Below are positions 61,197 to 64,000 of a stretch of DNA of 64,000 nucleotides, in pieces. Origin of the DNA: Halobacteriales archaeon QH_7_66_36 (GTDB lineage Archaea; Halobacteriota; Halobacteria; Halobacteriales; Haloarculaceae); NCBI GenBank assembly GCA_003021175.1, contig PXQV01000013.1, positions 83,903 through 147,902 of the forward strand, written 5' to 3'. How positions within the stretch are numbered: position 1 is the stretch's first letter; every line of letters starts with the position of its first letter. The notes under the pieces were generated by a model that made no database searches, was not told where the DNA came from, and saw nothing but the letters and a program-made list of their open reading frames with translations. The position numbers and the translations under genes were made by a program.

Positions 61197-61415
61197 ATGG
61201 CATTCGCGTACCAGGTGCTGGATATCGTTATCGCCGGCATTCTCGCCGGCGTCACCACGTTCGCCTTCGCGTCGGTTGCGCCGCGCATCGCTACCGACAT
61301 GGGCGTGCTGTTCGCCGCCCTCTACTACTTCTCGCGGAATCCGTGGGGCGGCAACGGCGAAGCGATCAACGAGGCAGTCGACGGCGTGTACGCGAGGCTC
61401 GTGCCCGGAAAGTAG
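61197..61415 (+). CDS. Small membrane-associated protein, hypothetical
   Basis: A 72-residue protein from the ATG at 61197. It has one or two hydrophobic segments (YQVLDIVIAGILAGVTTFAF and MGVLFAALYYFS) and a short polar tail ending VYARLVPGK. It sits between the ACT gene and EF-2, divergent from the former. No family recognised, but composition and codon use look real. Confidence 0.65.
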   Translation: MAFAYQVLDIVIAGILAGVTTFAFASVAPRIATDMGVLFAALYYFSRNPWGGNGEAINEAVDGVYARLVPGK

Positions 61416-61465
61416 CGAGAAGCAGAGAACGGCGGTGTCGGGCAGCGACCGCCCGCGCTCGCCGG

Positions 61466-63652
61466 TCAGAAGTAGTCGATCTGTTCGGGCAGTTCCGTCT
61501 TCATGCCCTTCCGCTCGCGGATGCGCGTGATGGTCTCGGGCTGGAGGTTGTCGGCCATGACGCGGAAGCCGGCGTTCTCCGTGTTCCACGAGGCGCGGCC
61601 CTCCGTCGCGGAGCGGATGTCGCTGGAGAAGCCGATCATCTCGTCGACGGGCGCGATCCCCTCGACGACCATCAGATCGCCCTCCTGATACATGTCGTCG
61701 ACGCGGCCGCGGCGACCCTGAATCTCGCCGGAGGCCGCGCCCATGTGCTCGTTGGGCACGTCGATGCGAACGTCCTGAATCGGTTCGAGCAGGCGAACGC
61801 CGGCGTCCATGAGCGCGGTGTGGACCGCGTCGCGGGTCGCCGGGATGACCTGTGCAGGCCCGCGGTGGATGGCGTCCTCGTGGAGTCGGGCGTCGTGGAG
61901 CCGGAGCAGCGCGCCCCGAACCGGCTCGGCGGCCAGCGGCCCGTCGTTGAGCGCCTCCTCCAGCCCCTCGATGACGAGTTCCATCGTCTCGTTGAGATGC
62001 TGGATACCCTTCGTGTCGTCGACGAGGATGTTGGTGCCGTGGATGTGCTCCACGTTCTGCGCGGTGTCCTTGTCGAGACCGGCGTCCATCAGCGCCTCGC
62101 GACGCTCCAGCTCCGGCATGTCCATCGTCGCCTCGCCGAGCTGGAGCTGTTCGACGATCTCGTCGTCGAGCGGTTCGAGAGACATGTAAAACCGGTTGTG
62201 GCGATTGGGCGAGATACCCTCGACCTCGCGGGACTCGCTGGTCGGCGCTTCCCGGTAGACGACGATGGGTTCGCCGGTGATGACCGGAATCCCCTGATTC
62301 CGCTCGATGCGCTGGGTGATCACTTCGAGGTGGAGTTCACCCTGTCCGGAGATGAGGTGTTCCCCGGTGTCCTCGTTGATCTCGATGCGGATGGTCGGGT
62401 CCTCCTTGGACACCTGTCGGAGCGTCTCGATGAGCTTCGGCAGGTCGTCCATGTTCTTCGCCTCGACGCTCTTCGTGATGACCGGCTCGGAGATGTGCTC
62501 GATGGACTCGAACGGCGTCATCTCGACGCTCGACACCGTGGAGCCGGCGATGGCGTCCTTCAGCCCCGTCACCGCCGCGATGTTGCCGGCGGGGACGCGG
62601 TCCACCTCCTCGCGCTCGCCGCCCATGTAGATGCCGACGCTCTGGACGCGGTTCGTGCCGACGGTACCAGAGACGTACAGCTCCTGACCCTTCTCGATGG
62701 TGCCGGAGAAGACACGGCCAGCGGCAATTTCGCCGGCGTGCGGGTCAACGCCGATGTCGGTGACCATGAGGACGACCTCGCCGTCGGGGTCGACATCGCG
62801 CATGTCCGTCGCGAGGTCGGACTCGGCGTCGCCACGCCAGACCCGCGGGATACGGCGGGGCTGCGCGCCGAGCGGGTCGGGGAAGTGCTCACACACCATG
62901 TCGAGCACGACGTCCGACAGCGGCGTCCGCTCGTGGAGCTCCTGCCGTTTGTCAGCCCGCTCCAGTTCGATGATGTCGCCGAAGTCCATCCCGGTGCGCT
63001 GCATCGACGGGAAGGAGATCCCCCACTTGTACAGCGCCGAGCCCATGCCGACGGTGCCGTCCTGAATCGAGACGGTCCAGTCGCCCACGTCGTCCATGTC
63101 CTCGGTCATCCCGCGGATGAGGTCGTTCACGTCGGCGATGACGCTCTGGAGACGCTGCTGCATCTCCTCGGGACCCTCCTGCAGTTCGGAGATGAGGCGG
63201 TCCACCTTGTTGATGAACAGCGCGGGCTTGACGCCCTCGCGGAGCGCCTGCCGGAGCACCGTCTCCGTCTGCGGCATCGCGCCCTCGACGGCGTCCACCA
63301 CGACGAGCGCGCCGTCGACGGCCCGCATCGCGCGGGTGACGTCGCCGCCGAAGTCGACGTGGCCTGGCGTGTCGATGAGGTTGATCAGGTGGTTCTCGTC
63401 CTCGTACTCGTGGGTCATCGAGACGTTCGCCGCGTCGATGGTGATCCCACGCTCTTGCTCGTCCTCCTCGGTGTCCATCGCCAGCTGCTCGCCGGCCGTC
63501 TCGTCGGAGATCATGCCGGCGCCAGCCAGCAGGTTGTCAGTGAGCGTCGTCTTCCCGTGGTCGACGTGAGCCGCGATGGCGATGTTCCGGATCTGGTCCG
63601 GAGCGTCCATCAGCGTCTCACACTCCTGTACGATCTTCTTACGTCGGCCCAT
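61466..63652 (-). CDS. fusA: Translation elongation factor EF-2
   Basis: A 728-residue translocase GTPase. G1 is AHVDHGKT (28-35), effector [16 protein letters not shown]3 DTPGHVDF, G4 NKVD. The diphthamide loop is [20 protein letters not shown], with the modifiable His in IHRGP. I start at the ATG at 63652 ([12 protein letters not shown]), the standard archaeal N-terminus, rather than the longer frame to 63862. The 264 nt upstream (63653-63916) contain no other gene; CCCTTTTGTC on the minus strand near 63676-63687 is a weak promoter candidate. Confidence 0.98.
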   Translation of the reverse strand: MGRRKKIVQECETLMDAPDQIRNIAIAAHVDHGKTTLTDNLLAGAGMISDETAGEQLAMDTEEDEQERGITIDAANVSMTHEYEDENHLINLIDTPGHVDFGGDVTRAMRAVDGALVVVDAVEGAMPQTETVLRQALREGVKPALFINKVDRLISELQEGPEEMQQRLQSVIADVNDLIRGMTEDMDDVGDWTVSIQDGTVGMGSALYKWGISFPSMQRTGMDFGDIIELERADKRQELHERTPLSDVVLDMVCEHFPDPLGAQPRRIPRVWRGDAESDLATDMRDVDPDGEVVLMVTDIGVDPHAGEIAAGRVFSGTIEKGQELYVSGTVGTNRVQSVGIYMGGEREEVDRVPAGNIAAVTGLKDAIAGSTVSSVEMTPFESIEHISEPVITKSVEAKNMDDLPKLIETLRQVSKEDPTIRIEINEDTGEHLISGQGELHLEVITQRIERNQGIPVITGEPIVVYREAPTSESREVEGISPNRHNRFYMSLEPLDDEIVEQLQLGEATMDMPELERREALMDAGLDKDTAQNVEHIHGTNILVDDTKGIQHLNETMELVIEGLEEALNDGPLAAEPVRGALLRLHDARLHEDAIHRGPAQVIPATRDAVHTALMDAGVRLLEPIQDVRIDVPNEHMGAASGEIQGRRGRVDDMYQEGDLMVVEGIAPVDEMIGFSSDIRSATEGRASWNTENAGFRVMADNLQPETITRIRERKGMKTELPEQIDYF

Positions 63653-63916
63653 TAGGGTTCGGTAACGACAGCAGCGACAAAAGGGTAGTGTTTCGCCGCT
63701 CCCGAAACCGACACGAGAGCGTGTGAACGCGGCGCAACGCCAGTGAACGGCCACCACGCCGCGATGAGTGCCGCCAGCGCACATCTTGGTCAGTGAGAGA
63801 ACCCTACCATTCACACTGGGGTGTGAATCGCGTCCGCTCCGTAAGACGGACCACGACAACAACCAACCGGATATTCCACCAAAGGTTACTTGTTCGCCAG
63901 GCGATACAGGCTACGC

Positions 63917-64000
63917 ATGGCGAATCGGACGGTCACGCGCACCCACGTCGCCTCCATCCGCAACCAGCGACAGGTGCGTGACGACCTCGATTCGCTCGGG
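63917..64000 (+). CDS. TnpB-type IS200/IS605 protein, 3' part outside window
   Basis: Only the first 28 codons are visible. They start at the ATG at 63917: MANRTVTRTHVASI, then RNQRQVRDDLDSLG. This N-terminus resembles haloarchaeal OrfB/TnpB (IS1341-type) proteins, RNA-guided nucleases of IS200/IS605 elements. The assignment is from memory of that N-terminal pattern. No TnpA is seen upstream, so it is a solo tnpB or its tnpA lies beyond the window. The IS left end should lie within 63653-63916; I cannot define it. Confidence 0.6.
   Translation, partial: MANRTVTRTHVASIRNQRQVRDDLDSLG

Overview
The window comes from a haloarchaeon (class Halobacteria). Coding regions are GC-rich, the predicted proteins are acidic, several genes have a TATA-like box about 25-33 nt before the start codon (leaderless or near-leaderless mRNAs), and the gene content is archaeal: RfcS with inteins, thermosome, Orc1/Cdc6, EF-1alpha with uS10, EF-2. 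I cannot name the genus from sequence alone.

Layout. 1-1223: a GAF-domain protein cut by the left edge, overlapping a degenerate RecA-like (HTR/DUF7504-like) protein. 1324-9490, minus strand: replication factor C small subunit split by two inteins, an ornithine cyclodeaminase/alanine dehydrogenase family enzyme, a thermosome subunit and a small hypothetical protein. 9491-10045: no intact gene, but the decayed end of a histidine kinase. 10046-44780: one type I-B CRISPR-Cas locus of about 35 kb. 44800-57414: tRNA-Ser, two hypothetical proteins, a MutS-family ATPase, Orc1/Cdc6, an XPD/Rad3-like helicase, a three-gene export system (secreted CARDB-like protein, ABC ATPase, FtsX/MacB-like permease) and three small genes. 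57479-63652: tRNA-Ala, uS10, EF-1alpha, homoserine dehydrogenase with an ACT-domain partner, a small membrane protein and EF-2. The right edge cuts into a TnpB-type IS200/IS605 gene.

The CRISPR locus dominates. A complete minus-strand operon cas6-cas8b-cas7-cas5-cas3-cas4-cas1-cas2 (32694-41929) lies between two arrays transcribed away from each other. Array 1 (10046-32592, minus strand) has its leader directly against the cas2 stop codon. I counted 344 well-conserved 30-nt repeats plus one degenerate terminal repeat, so about 344 spacers in 22.5 kb. Array 2 (42219-43882, plus strand) has 26 repeats of a sister sequence differing by 2 nt, and a decaying tail follows it. Array 1 records acquisition history: identical spacers up to 18.6 kb apart, pairs sharing one end and differing by 1 or 3 nt at the other, pairs overlapping on opposite strands, and pairs encoding the same peptide through synonymous changes. 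Each leader ends in a small inverted repeat abutting the first repeat.

Other unusual content: a Vsr/PD-(D/E)xK-like nuclease in the second RfcS intein; hairpins built on tRNA 3' ends beside both tRNA genes; a two-copy hairpin-rich element that may end transcription of the thermosome and tRNA-Ala genes; and a GC-rich direct repeat on either side of the orc1-helicase pair.
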